A program made the translations under genes and the position numbers. From SIG459 sp045538735 (GTDB taxonomy: Bacteria; Bacillota; Clostridia; Oscillospirales; Oscillospiraceae), in contig JAZSRY010000004.1 of NCBI GenBank assembly GCA_045538735.1, positions 3,325 through 67,324 on the forward strand: 64,000 bases of DNA, written 5' to 3'. The notes under the pieces are model-generated. The model searched no databases and was not told the DNA's origin. It saw nothing but the letters and a program-made list of their open reading frames with translations. Position 1 is the first letter of the stretch. Every line of letters begins with the position of its first letter. Of this stretch, positions 42,165 to 49,923 are shown one piece after another.

Positions 42165-43145
42165 TTATTCTTTGTTTTCTTCGTCTTTGCTCTCCTCAAC
42201 TTTAGGAGCAAGGGCGGCCTTGCGGGGGGCTCTTCTTTTCTTTACAGAGCGCACAACTATAATCACGACCACGGCGATGATAACAAGCCAGATGATCCAA
42301 CCTACCCAGTGGCGGGCAAAGCGGAGAGCAAAGTCCTGGATATTATCCACAAATCTGGAGCTGCCGCGCTTGAAGGCCTCGGCCAGCTTTGCGCCGAAAC
42401 CGATGACGGGCTCTTCAACCTCGGTGAGCACATAAACCTCCTGCAGGTAGATGCTGATGGTGGAATAACCCACGAGGGAGTCATACTTGCGGAGAGTTCC
42501 GGTGAGCTGCTCGATCTGGTACTCGGTCTCGCTGAGAGCGTTTTCCAGATCTATGATATCCTCCATGTTCTCGGCCTTGGCGAGAAGGTTCTGGAGGCGC
42601 TCCTGCTTTATTTTCTGGGTCTCAAGACGAGCCTCGGTGTCGTAGTAGGCCTCGCTTATGTCGGTGGCGCTGCGATCCATAGAGTTGAGCTGGCAAAGCT
42701 CACCCACGGAGGAGCAGAAGGAGTCGAAATTCTTGGCGGGAACGCGGACGGTGTAGTTGCCGGAGCGGTAGGTGCCGTAGTTATTCACGTTGCTGCGCTC
42801 GAAGTAGCCGCCCATCTTGTTTACGAGAGCCTCAAGACCTGCCACAGACTCGTCAAAAGCGGTGGTCTCAAGCTCCATGTTGGCTTTATAGATGAGCTTG
42901 GTGTTTGCGGGCAGGCCGCTGCCTGCGCTGTCCTCGGAATCAGCAGGTTCGGGGGCTTCAACTGCGTAGCCGTAGTCATAGCTCACCTCGGGCATGGGCG
43001 CGGGAGCTGCGGGCTCTGCAGGTGCTGCGGGGTCTGCAGGTGCTGCTGGGTAAGCAAGAGAATCCTTGGTGGCGCTGGCTCCGCAGCCGCAGAAGAGACA
43101 GATTGCAAGAACGAGGCAGAGAATAATGGATATGCTGCGTTTCAT
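42165..43145 (-). CDS. DUF4349 lipoprotein with C-terminal membrane anchor
   Basis: 326 residues. Signal peptide with lipobox LFCGC (Cys19 or Cys21), then an Ala/Pro/Glu repeat linker (about 33-50). The DUF4349 domain (about 85-270) begins KLIYKANMELETTAFDES and includes a coiled coil around 175-215. One membrane helix near 275-297 is followed by a basic and then acidic tail. The family is common in Firmicutes and Bacteroides envelopes; function is not known. It is monocistronic. Confidence 0.87.
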   Translation of the reverse strand: MKRSISIILCLVLAICLFCGCGASATKDSLAYPAAPADPAAPAEPAAPAPMPEVSYDYGYAVEAPEPADSEDSAGSGLPANTKLIYKANMELETTAFDESVAGLEALVNKMGGYFERSNVNNYGTYRSGNYTVRVPAKNFDSFCSSVGELCQLNSMDRSATDISEAYYDTEARLETQKIKQERLQNLLAKAENMEDIIDLENALSETEYQIEQLTGTLRKYDSLVGYSTISIYLQEVYVLTEVEEPVIGFGAKLAEAFKRGSSRFVDNIQDFALRFARHWVGWIIWLVIIAVVVIIVVRSVKKRRAPRKAALAPKVEESKDEENKE

Positions 43146-43282
43146 TTTTTGTCCTCCTTTAATTCTTTGTTTGTCGCACTAAAAAGTTTTATTACTTCTA
43201 TGACGGAAAAATAGGGAAAAAGTTTCAGCTTCAGGTGCAAAAAATATGGTGTTTTCAATAAAATTATAAAGCATTGCTTTCC

Positions 43283-43312
43283 TTGACACAAGAGCCTTTG
43301 TCATGGTAAATT
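43283..43312 (+). promoter_or_regulatory. Promoter of tRNA-Ser
   Basis: TTGACA (43283-43288) and TAAATT (43307-43312), 18-bp spacer, about 22 bp before the tRNA. Confidence 0.65.
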
Positions 43313-43334
43313 AAATGGGCTGAAAACTTCATAT

Positions 43335-43425
43335 GGAGGTGTATCGAAGTGGTCGTAACGAGGCTGACTCGAAATCAGTTGGCGGGTCAAACCGCCCGGG
43401 GGTTCGAATCCCTCCACCTCCGCCA
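43335..43425 (+). tRNA. tRNA-Ser (anticodon CGA)
   Basis: 91 nt with the long variable arm of class II tRNAs (GGCGGG/CCGCCC-type stem at about 43381-43397). Acceptor GGAGGTG/CACCTCC, anticodon loop CTCGAAA (anticodon 43370-43372, CGA), T-loop TTCGAAT, and encoded CCA at 43423-43425. Confidence 0.95.
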
Positions 43426-43428
43426 TAT

Positions 43429-43463
43429 AAAAAGAGAGCGTCCGCAGGGCGCTCTCTTTTTAT
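43429..43463 (+). terminator. Terminator of tRNA-Ser
   Basis: AAAAAGAGAGCGTCC, loop GCA, GGGCGCTCTCTTTTT (one G.T pair). Its core is repeated at 43816-43846. Confidence 0.9.
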
Positions 43464-43502
43464 ATCGTGGTGGGATTCGAAGTTTATGCCCCGGATGGGG
43501 TA

Positions 43503-43521
43503 AATCCCTCCACCTCCGCCA
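43503..43521 (+). pseudogene. tRNA-Ser 3'-end remnant
   Basis: AATCCCTCCACCTCCGCCA repeats the last 19 nt of the tRNA-Ser at 43407-43425 exactly, including CCA, with no matching 5' half. A separate terminator follows. It may be the other end of an old integration (att-like) or a leftover of a tandem duplication. Confidence 0.7.
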
Positions 43522-43562
43522 GAAAAAGGCCTATGCTTTGATACAAAGCATAGGCCTTTTTC
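43522..43562 (+). terminator. Terminator after the tRNA-Ser remnant
   Basis: GAAAAAGGCCTATGCTTT, loop GATAC, and its complement, an 18-bp perfect stem ending in TTTTTC. Confidence 0.85.
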
Positions 43563-43565
43563 AAC

Positions 43566-43740
43566 GAAATAAATCCCTTGCGGGATTTGTGAAATACGCT
43601 TCGTGTGTGAAATATTGCTACGCAATGTGAAATACGCTGTGGCGTAGGGGGATTTATTTTATTTCACTTGATGCGCTAGCATCAAATTTCACAATTTACG
43701 AAGTAAATTATTTCACCGTGAGCAAAGCGAACGATTTCAC
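43566..43740. repeat. Multi-hairpin array with TGAAAT/ATTTCA spacers, copy 2
   Basis: Same design as 9146-9314. The left end (31 bp) and the middle segment 43650-43667 are identical to copy 1, while inner hairpins differ (ATTGC-TAC-GCAAT, TTGATGC-GCTA-GCATCAA, AATTTA-CGAA-GTAAATT). Spacers read GTGAAATA on the left and ATTTCAC on the right. Confidence 0.85.
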
Positions 43741-43815
43741 TAAAACTGCTATAGTACGAATTCATACGCAAAACTGCCGAAAATATCTCTTTTGTAGCCT
43801 ATAGACATGCAAAAT

Positions 43816-43846
43816 GGGAGCGTCCGCAGGGCGCTCTCTTTTTTAT
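43816..43846 (+). repeat. Duplicate of the tRNA-Ser terminator hairpin
   Basis: GGAGCGTCC, loop GCA, GGGCGCTCTC then TTTTTT repeats the core of 43429-43463 about 385 bp further on, with no gene directly upstream. 43741-43815 and 43847-43867 hold nothing recognisable. Confidence 0.65.
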
Positions 43847-43867
43847 TGTGAGGAAAACTGCCCCCGC

Positions 43868-43895
43868 TTGCATTTGTAAAAATTTGGAGTATAAT
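43868..43895 (+). promoter_or_regulatory. Promoter of butyrate kinase
   Basis: TTGCAT (43868-43873) and TATAAT (43890-43895), 16-bp spacer. Confidence 0.7.
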
Positions 43896-43931
43896 ATCCC
43901 TTGATTTGTTCCCAAAAGGCAGGTATACAAA

Positions 43932-45032
43932 ATGAAACTCCTTGTAATAAACCCCGGCTCAACCTCCACCAAAATCAGCGTATTTGATGAATACAATGAA
44001 ATATTTGAGGAGAGCGTTTTCCATGATGCACCCGTGCTTCTGCAGTTTCCCCATGTTAACGGTCAGGTGCCCTTCAGAAAGCAGGTCATCATAGATATAT
44101 TGAAAAAGCACGGCTTTGCCCCCACTGACATAGATGTATACGTTGGACGCGGAGGCGGCGCCCACCCTCAGCGCACCGGTGTCACCTATATAGACGATAC
44201 TCTGTATAAGGACACTTTGGACGGCGTTGGCGGAAGCGAGCATGCCGCAAAGCTGGGCGTACTGCTGGCCTATGAAATGTGCAGGGAATACGGCGGCGAG
44301 ATGTACACCCTCAACCCCACCAATATTGATGAATACAACGATTATGCCCGCCTTACCGGCATAAAGGGAGTTTACCGCAATGCGCAGGCTCACCCCCTCA
44401 ACCAGAAGGCCATTGCCGAAAAGCACGCGGAGAGCATGGGCAGAAAATATGAGGACTGCAACTTCGTTGTTGCCCATATAGACGGCGGCATCACCATCAA
44501 TGCCCATGACCACGGACGAATGACCGACGGCAACGTTGGCGCAGGCGGCGATGGCGCATTCACCCCCACCAGAATAGGCAGCGTTCCCGTGCTGCCCCTC
44601 CTTGACTACATCGAAGAGCATTCCGTTCAGGAGGTGCGCACCATGTGCTCCCGCTCCGGCGGCTTTGTCTCCTTCTTCGGCACCTCCGATGCAAAGGTTG
44701 TTCACCGTCTTGTTGAGGAAGGCGACCCCAAGGCCACCTTGGTCTGGAACACCATGATTTATCAGTGCTGCAAGCAGATAGGTGCAATGAGCACCGTTCT
44801 TGAAGGCAAGGTGGACGGAATTCTCCTCACCGGCGGTCTCGTGAGATATGCCGACATCGTGGAGGGTATAACCCGCCGCTGCGGCTGGATCGCGCCCATA
44901 AGCGTTTATCCCGGAGAGATGGAGCAGCAGGCTATGGCCTATTCCGTTCTTAAGGTGCTTCACGGTGAGGCGGAGGCCATCCGCTATCCCGGAAAGCCCG
45001 TCTGGGAAGGCTTCCCCTTCATTGATGACTGA
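43932..45032 (+). CDS. buk: Butyrate kinase
   Basis: 366 residues with the acetate/butyrate kinase fold (ASKHA). Opening LLVINPGSTSTKISVF carries the first phosphate loop. The middle motifs AHIDGGITINAHDHGRMTDGN and FFGTSDAKVVHRLV and the late adenosine-site segment GILLTGGLVRYADIVEGI follow. Length matches butyrate rather than acetate kinase (about 400). It makes butyrate and ATP from butyryl phosphate and ADP. The usual partner ptb is not adjacent, so it may act on branched acyl phosphates or be paired elsewhere. Monocistronic. Confidence 0.93.
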   Translation: MKLLVINPGSTSTKISVFDEYNEIFEESVFHDAPVLLQFPHVNGQVPFRKQVIIDILKKHGFAPTDIDVYVGRGGGAHPQRTGVTYIDDTLYKDTLDGVGGSEHAAKLGVLLAYEMCREYGGEMYTLNPTNIDEYNDYARLTGIKGVYRNAQAHPLNQKAIAEKHAESMGRKYEDCNFVVAHIDGGITINAHDHGRMTDGNVGAGGDGAFTPTRIGSVPVLPLLDYIEEHSVQEVRTMCSRSGGFVSFFGTSDAKVVHRLVEEGDPKATLVWNTMIYQCCKQIGAMSTVLEGKVDGILLTGGLVRYADIVEGITRRCGWIAPISVYPGEMEQQAMAYSVLKVLHGEAEAIRYPGKPVWEGFPFIDD

Positions 45033-45080
45033 TAAGAGGTATACCATAATAATTATTTTCTGAAAAAATAAAAAATTATG

Positions 45081-45112
45081 TAACCGCGCTCGTGCTTACG
45101 AACGCGGTTATT
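45081..45112 (+). terminator. Probable terminator of buk
   Basis: TAACCGCG-C-TCGT, loop GCTT, ACGA-A-CGCGGTTA with a short T run (ATTTGC). Confidence 0.5.
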
Positions 45113-45252
45113 TGCTGCAAAAAACACATATCAGGCTGGGAAAAACGACAATTTTTTGCATAAAAATCAAAAAAGATATTGAAATATAAAAACTGCCAAT
45201 ATATAATGAGTATACATAATATGGGTTACATAACCCGAAGTGAGGATTACAG

Positions 45253-46623
45253 ATGGACCTTGTTCGATCTGCAAAATATATATTGGCGGCCATGATTGTT
45301 GTCATGGGTTTCATGCTGGGCAGCTGCCGTGAGGAAGCCCCTGAGGACTTCACCATTGCCGCAACGCAGCCCGGTGAGGCACAGGTGCAGGAGTATACTG
45401 TCCGTTTCATGTCCATGGGCAAGGAAATTGCCAGCGAGACGGTTCTTCTCGGGGAATTTCCTCAGGTGCCCGATGTAGCCGCCGCTGATGGCGGCCGCCA
45501 CGGAGGATGGGTTGATGCCAAGGGACGCAGAGCTCAGCCCGCAGCAACTCCCGTTGTTGCCGATTGCGAATATACCGCTGTTTTCTTCCCGGTTCTTGAC
45601 GGAACGGAGCCTTATCTTTTCACCGACGGCGAAGGTCTTCTCCATCCCGATGCCATTCTAAACGGCACAGAGCTTAAAACAGCTCTCAATGCCCTTGCTT
45701 CTCAGAATGCAAGGGAGATTTTCCCTGATCTTTCCGATGTTGAAAACGACATAACCGTGGGCGAGCTGAGAGAGGCTCTTACCGGTTTCTATACCCTCGA
45801 TGAGCTGGACCGCGTCATTCTTGGCCATGACCAGGCGGAAAAGCTCAGCCGCAGCCAGTTTGCGGAAATAATGAACAAGCTCCTTGGCAGAGATGAGAGC
45901 GCCCTTGTCGTTCCCGCCGATGGCAGCTACTGCATAGCCGACGTTTCTCCCGACAGAGAGGATTACCGCCGCCTTATGGAGGCCTCCACAGCTCACGGCC
46001 ATTCCGAGAGCGGCTGCGTCTGGGAGGAGGTTTGCCTGTCCCCCATGTATTCCGAAGGTTATGTGCTTGTTGGGGGAAACCTCTATTATGCCGATGAAAA
46101 AGGATTTTTCATTCGTGATACACTTGAAGGAAGCCTGACTTTCGGTTATGACGGCCGATATACCAGCGGCAATGCCGCTTTGGACGGCTTCGTTTCCGCA
46201 GCCATTGCCGACATAACAGAGGTGAACTTTTCTGGTGACCGGCTGGAGCTGCTGAGAGCAGCATATGACTTCTGCGTGGAAAGCTTTGGCGTTGCCGAAG
46301 GAAACATATACGGAGTAGGTGCAAGAGGATGGGAAATGTCCGAGGCTCTTACAATGTTCGAATATAAAAGCAGCAACAGTTATGGCTATACTGCCGTGTT
46401 CTGGGCTCTCGCCCGCGGTTTGGGCTATGAGGCTCAGGCAGTAAATGGCTCCTACGGAGACGATAATCTGTCCCACGCATGGGTAGAGATAGAAATAGAG
46501 GGAGAAATTTATTATTTCGATCCTGCAGCTCAGGCAGGCGCTTTTGAAGAAGCGGAAAGCGGTGCGGACATGTTTATGGTGAGCCAAAGTAAGGCAAGCC
46601 GTATGGGATATATAAAAGAGTAA
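45253..46623 (+). CDS. Lipoprotein with transglutaminase-like domain lacking the catalytic Cys
   Basis: 456 residues. Signal peptide with lipobox LGSC (Cys25). A short beta-rich domain (about 47-115) precedes an SLH-like helical segment (about 135-215: REIFPDLSDVENDITVGELR, then LSRSQFAEIMNKLLG) that may bind cell wall. A transglutaminase-like fold follows (about 340-430). Its triad positions read Ser376 (SSNSYGY), His408 (SHAWVEIE) and Asp423 (YYFDP): the nucleophile Cys is Ser. It could be inactive or use Ser. The 39119 lipoprotein carries a related but more degraded domain. AAGTGAGGAT lies before the ATG. Confidence 0.75.
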   Translation: MDLVRSAKYILAAMIVVMGFMLGSCREEAPEDFTIAATQPGEAQVQEYTVRFMSMGKEIASETVLLGEFPQVPDVAAADGGRHGGWVDAKGRRAQPAATPVVADCEYTAVFFPVLDGTEPYLFTDGEGLLHPDAILNGTELKTALNALASQNAREIFPDLSDVENDITVGELREALTGFYTLDELDRVILGHDQAEKLSRSQFAEIMNKLLGRDESALVVPADGSYCIADVSPDREDYRRLMEASTAHGHSESGCVWEEVCLSPMYSEGYVLVGGNLYYADEKGFFIRDTLEGSLTFGYDGRYTSGNAALDGFVSAAIADITEVNFSGDRLELLRAAYDFCVESFGVAEGNIYGVGARGWEMSEALTMFEYKSSNSYGYTAVFWALARGLGYEAQAVNGSYGDDNLSHAWVEIEIEGEIYYFDPAAQAGAFEEAESGADMFMVSQSKASRMGYIKE

Positions 46624-46637
46624 AAAAGGTAAAAAAG

Positions 46638-46679
46638 AGCCTGTGCAGCTTTCAAGAGCAAGCGGCACAGGCTTTATTA
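46638..46679. terminator. Bidirectional terminator
   Basis: AGCCTGTGC (46638-46646) and GCACAGGCT (46665-46673) with an 18-nt loop and flanking A and T runs, between convergent genes. Confidence 0.65.
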
Positions 46680-46988
46680 TTAGAATTTTGGGATAGGGAA
46701 ACGGCTGAGATGAGCAAATTCCCCAAGAACTGCATCCTCGCCGCCGATGAGGCGAAGCTTCTGCGCTCTTGTGAGGCGCTTGATAGCCGCTTCAAGACGG
46801 GAGGTGGAGGAGCGGTCGGGGCAGACAAAGGCGCATTCATAGGCTACGGGCTTCTTTGCCGCAGTATATTTTGCCCCCGCGCGGTCTGTGCCGCCCGCAT
46901 GTTCGGAAAAACGGCGGGCAAGGTCGGTGGTGATTCCCGTATATAAGCTGCCGTCGGAGCAGCGGAGTATATAGGTGTAGTATTCCAT
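46680..46988 (-). CDS. GIY-YIG nuclease-domain protein (YhbQ/YazA-like)
   Basis: 102 residues, a single GIY-YIG domain: YYTYILRCSDGSLYTGIT at the N-terminus holds both tyrosine motifs, ARRFSEHAGG follows with the catalytic-region Arg/His, and EAAIKRLTRAQKLRLI ends the core. These small proteins are related to the UvrC N-terminus; function is poorly known, with nicking of DNA suggested for homologues. The Asn/Glu needed for metal is in the C-terminal half as expected (EAAIK). Monocistronic. Confidence 0.9.
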   Translation of the reverse strand: MEYYTYILRCSDGSLYTGITTDLARRFSEHAGGTDRAGAKYTAAKKPVAYECAFVCPDRSSTSRLEAAIKRLTRAQKLRLIGGEDAVLGEFAHLSRFPIPKF

Positions 46989-47049
46989 GAGAATATCCCT
47001 CCAAAAATATTATATCACAAATGCCTGAAAATAGGAAGGAGAAGGCAAT

Positions 47050-47310
47050 ATGTTTGCAAAAGGAGATATAGTCTGCCATTTCAAGCGGGAAATGCTCAGT
47101 GAAGAGGCTCTTGCGAAAGAGCCCAATATGTATCTTTATGAGATAGTGGGACAGGCGGAGCACACCGAAAGCGGTGAGCAGCTTATGATTTACAGACCTC
47201 TCTATGGTGAGGGCAAGCTTTATGCCCGCCCGCTTAAAATGTTCCTTTCCGCCGTGGACAAGGAAAAATATCCGGAAGTGAAACAAAAGCAGAGATTTGA
47301 GAAAATTTGA
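47050..47310 (+). CDS. DUF1653 protein
   Basis: 86 residues. The central stretch YLYEIVGQAEHTESGEQLMIYRPLYGEGKLYARPLKMFLSAV matches the DUF1653 pattern (Y-x-V-...-H-ET-x-LVVYRALY-G-x-RPxxMF). No signal peptide, membrane helix or cysteine pair beyond Cys9. AAGGAGAAGGC precedes the ATG. Function unknown. Terminator downstream; divergent from the GIY-YIG gene, with 61 bp between them. Confidence 0.85.
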   Translation: MFAKGDIVCHFKREMLSEEALAKEPNMYLYEIVGQAEHTESGEQLMIYRPLYGEGKLYARPLKMFLSAVDKEKYPEVKQKQRFEKI

Positions 47311-47319
47311 TGAACAAGG

Positions 47320-47356
47320 CCCGAAGTTCTGTGAGATATTCACGGAACTTCGGGAT
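47320..47356 (+). terminator. Terminator of the DUF1653 gene
   Basis: CCCGAAGTTCTGTGA, loop GATAT, TCACGGAACTTCGGG (one mismatch-type G.T pair), then ATTTT. Confidence 0.7.
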
Positions 47357-47414
47357 TTTAACATTTTACATAAATGATATAACAATATGGTTAATAAGAC
47401 ATTACAAAATTTGT

Positions 47415-47436
47415 TTTAGTTAAAAAATAAACTAAA
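47415..47436. promoter_or_regulatory. Inverted repeat upstream of the hydrogenase promoter
   Basis: TTTAGTT, 8 bp, AACTAAA lies 10 bp upstream of the -35. Symmetry and position suggest a regulator site; it does not match the TTGTTAA...TTAACAA Rex consensus. Confidence 0.45.
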
Positions 47437-47446
47437 GAAATACATA

Positions 47447-47475
47447 TTTACACAGAATAAATTGTCATATATACT
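47447..47475 (+). promoter_or_regulatory. Promoter of the hydrogenase operon
   Basis: TTTACA (47447-47452) and TATACT (47470-47475), 17-bp spacer, about 80 bp before the first ATG. Confidence 0.7.
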
Positions 47476-47555
47476 AAATAACATGATAAGATGCACAAAT
47501 GCGCCTGAATATCAAATTGAAAAAAATGTGTTTATATACAAGGAGGAAAAACAGT

Positions 47556-48044
47556 ATGGCCCACTTGCAGGAAGCTGCGGTCAAAAAGGTTCACGAAATC
47601 TGCGGCCGCTATGAAGGAGAGACCACCCCTCTTATTATGATTCTCAGTGACATCCAGAAGGAATTCGGCTATGTCCCCATGGAAGTTCAGGAGATCGTTT
47701 CCGCCCGCACCGGCATCTCTGTTGCGGAGATTTACGGTGTTGTCACCTTTTATTCCTTTTTCTCCCTTGAGCCCAAGGGCAAGTATGTCATCGGCGTGTG
47801 CCTTGGCACTGCCTGCTATGTCAAGGGTGCGCAGCAGATTTGCGACCAGTTTTGCGAGATGCTGGGTATTCAGCCCGGACAGACCAGCGATGACGGTCTT
47901 TTCACCGTTGATGCTCTGCGCTGCATCGGCGCCTGTGCCGCTGCTCCTGCCGTAACTATCAACGGAAAGATTTATGCCCGTGTGAATGTAAAGGATGTTG
48001 CCGGCATTATCGCTGAGTATAAGAACAAGGAGGGTGCCAACTGA
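47556..48044 (+). CDS. hydC: [FeFe]-hydrogenase gamma subunit, NuoE-like 2Fe-2S protein (HydC/HndA)
   Basis: 162 residues from the ATG at 47556, which has AAGGAGG 9 nt upstream; an upstream ATG at 47499 lacks a site. NuoE/HydC fold: GYVPMEVQEIVSARTGISVAEIYGVVTFYSFF near 45-75, then a thioredoxin-like 2Fe-2S domain with CLGTACYVKG near 85-94 and CIGACAAAP near 126-134 (four Cys). It passes electrons inside the NADH- and ferredoxin-linked hydrogenase. The stop overlaps the next ATG (TGATG). Confidence 0.9.
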   Translation: MAHLQEAAVKKVHEICGRYEGETTPLIMILSDIQKEFGYVPMEVQEIVSARTGISVAEIYGVVTFYSFFSLEPKGKYVIGVCLGTACYVKGAQQICDQFCEMLGIQPGQTSDDGLFTVDALRCIGACAAAPAVTINGKIYARVNVKDVAGIIAEYKNKEGAN

Positions 48045-49909
48045 TGTTCAAAAACTGTGATGAACTCCGCGCAAAAATTGCTGAATATACTGCCGAACTT
48101 GACGGCAAATTCAACGGCTGCGACGGAAAGCGCTATATAATGCTCTGCGGAGGCACCGGCTGCATCGCCGGCGGCACTATGCGCATTAAGGAAAAGTTTG
48201 AAGAATACATAAAGGAATGCCATCTTGAGGACAAGGTTGAAATCCGCGTTGTCGGCTGCTTTGGCCTTTGCTCTCAGGGACCTTTTGTCCGTATTTTCCC
48301 TGAGGATGTTCTCTACCGTCTTGTAAAGCCCCAGGATGTTCAGGAGATCGTTATGAAGGATCTTATGTTGGGTGAGACGGTTGACCGCCTTATATACAAA
48401 GATCCCGAGACCGGTGAAAAGATCACCAAGATGGAGGAAATCGGCTTCTACCGCAAGCAGAAGCGCATCGCTCTCCACGGCTGCGGCGTCATCGATCCCA
48501 ACAAGATCGAGGAGGCTCTTGGCTGCGGCGGCTATCAGGGTCTTATGAACGCTCTGAGCATGCCCAGAGAGGATGTTATCAAGCTGATTCTCGATTCCGG
48601 CCTCCGCGGACGCGGCGGCGGCGGCTTCCCCACCGGACGCAAGTGGCAGTTCGCCTATAACAGCGTTTCCGATCAGAAGTATGTAGTCTGCAACGGTGAC
48701 GAGGGTGACCCCGGCGCATTTATGGACCGCTCCATACTTGAGGATAACCCCCTTGCCGTTATCGAGGGCATGGCAATTGCAGGCTACGCTATCGGCGCAA
48801 GCGAAGGCTATTTCTATATCCGCGCAGAATATCCCACCGCTGTTTCCCGTATCACCGAAACCATCAAAAAGTGCGAGGAGCTCGGTCTTCTGGGCGACAA
48901 CATTCTTGGAACGGGCTTCTCCTTCCACGCCCATGTTCGCCTCGGCGCAGGCGCTTTCGTCTGCGGCGAAGAGACCGCTCTGCTCAACTCCATTATGGGT
49001 CAGCGCGGTATGCCCAGACCCCGTCCTCCCTTCCCCGCTGTGAAGGGTCTTTGGAATGAACCTACCATAGTCAACAACGTTGAAACTCTGGCCACTGTTC
49101 CCTATATTCTTCGCGAGGGTCTCGAGGCTTTCACCCAGTACGGCACCGAAAAGAGCAAGGGTACCAAGGTGTTCTGCCTGGGCGGCAAGGTCAACAACGT
49201 TGGTCTTGTTGAGATCCCCATGGGCGTCACTCTCCGCGAGCTTATCTATGATATCGGCGGCGGTGTTCAGAATGGCAAGGAATTCAAGGCCATTCAGACC
49301 GGCGGTCCCTCCGGCGGCTGCCTGACCCCCGAGTTCCTTGGTACTCCCATTGATTTTGACAACATGGTTGCTGCGGGCTCTATGATGGGTTCCGGCGGTG
49401 CCATTGTTATGGATGAAGATAACTGCATGGTTGACGTTGCAAAGTTCTACATGGGCTTTATCTGCGACGAAAGCTGCGGTAAGTGCACTCCCTGCCGCAT
49501 AGGCACCAAGCGTATGCTTGAGATTCTCGAGCGCATTACCAACGGCACCGGCACTATGAAGGACTTCGATGAGCTGGAGGCAATTTCCACCGCTTGCCAG
49601 TCCAACGCGCTCTGCGCTCTCGGTCAGACTGCAGCTAACCCCATCATGTCTACCATCCAGCACTTCAAGGATGAGTATATTGCACATATTGAAGACAAGG
49701 TTTGCCCCGCAGGTATCTGCAAAGACCTCATCAGCTACAGCATTGTTGCTGATAAGTGCAAGAAGTGCTCTCTCTGCTCCCGTGTCTGCCCCGTGGAGGC
49801 AATCAGCGGCACTCCCGGCAAGACCGTGTTTGCCATCGACACCACAAAGTGCATCAAGTGCGGTATGTGCATAGCAAGCTGCAAGTTCGATGCTATCATT
49901 AAGGAATGA
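48044..49909 (+). CDS. hydB: [FeFe]-hydrogenase beta subunit, NuoF-like flavoprotein (HydB/HndC)
   Basis: 621 residues. N-terminal thioredoxin-like 2Fe-2S domain (CGGTGCIAGG near 31, CFGLC near 74). FMN/NAD(H) core from about 170 with RGRGGGGFPTGRKW (184-197) and GDEGDPGAFMDR, then an SLBB region and a 4Fe-4S site ESCGKCTPCRIG near 482. C-terminal pair of 4Fe-4S clusters: CKKCSLCSRVCPVEAI and CIKCGMCIASCKFDAI (about 568-615). This is the subunit where NADH is oxidised or reduced and, in HydABC enzymes, the electron-bifurcating flavin is placed. Confidence 0.94.
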   Translation: MFKNCDELRAKIAEYTAELDGKFNGCDGKRYIMLCGGTGCIAGGTMRIKEKFEEYIKECHLEDKVEIRVVGCFGLCSQGPFVRIFPEDVLYRLVKPQDVQEIVMKDLMLGETVDRLIYKDPETGEKITKMEEIGFYRKQKRIALHGCGVIDPNKIEEALGCGGYQGLMNALSMPREDVIKLILDSGLRGRGGGGFPTGRKWQFAYNSVSDQKYVVCNGDEGDPGAFMDRSILEDNPLAVIEGMAIAGYAIGASEGYFYIRAEYPTAVSRITETIKKCEELGLLGDNILGTGFSFHAHVRLGAGAFVCGEETALLNSIMGQRGMPRPRPPFPAVKGLWNEPTIVNNVETLATVPYILREGLEAFTQYGTEKSKGTKVFCLGGKVNNVGLVEIPMGVTLRELIYDIGGGVQNGKEFKAIQTGGPSGGCLTPEFLGTPIDFDNMVAAGSMMGSGGAIVMDEDNCMVDVAKFYMGFICDESCGKCTPCRIGTKRMLEILERITNGTGTMKDFDELEAISTACQSNALCALGQTAANPIMSTIQHFKDEYIAHIEDKVCPAGICKDLISYSIVADKCKKCSLCSRVCPVEAISGTPGKTVFAIDTTKCIKCGMCIASCKFDAIIKE

Positions 49910-49923
49910 AGGAGGGAATCTGA

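Noticed and set aside
47340..47555. Rex operator upstream of the hydrogenase
   Set aside because: The inverted repeat present does not match TTGTTAA-N4-TTAACAA in sequence or spacing.
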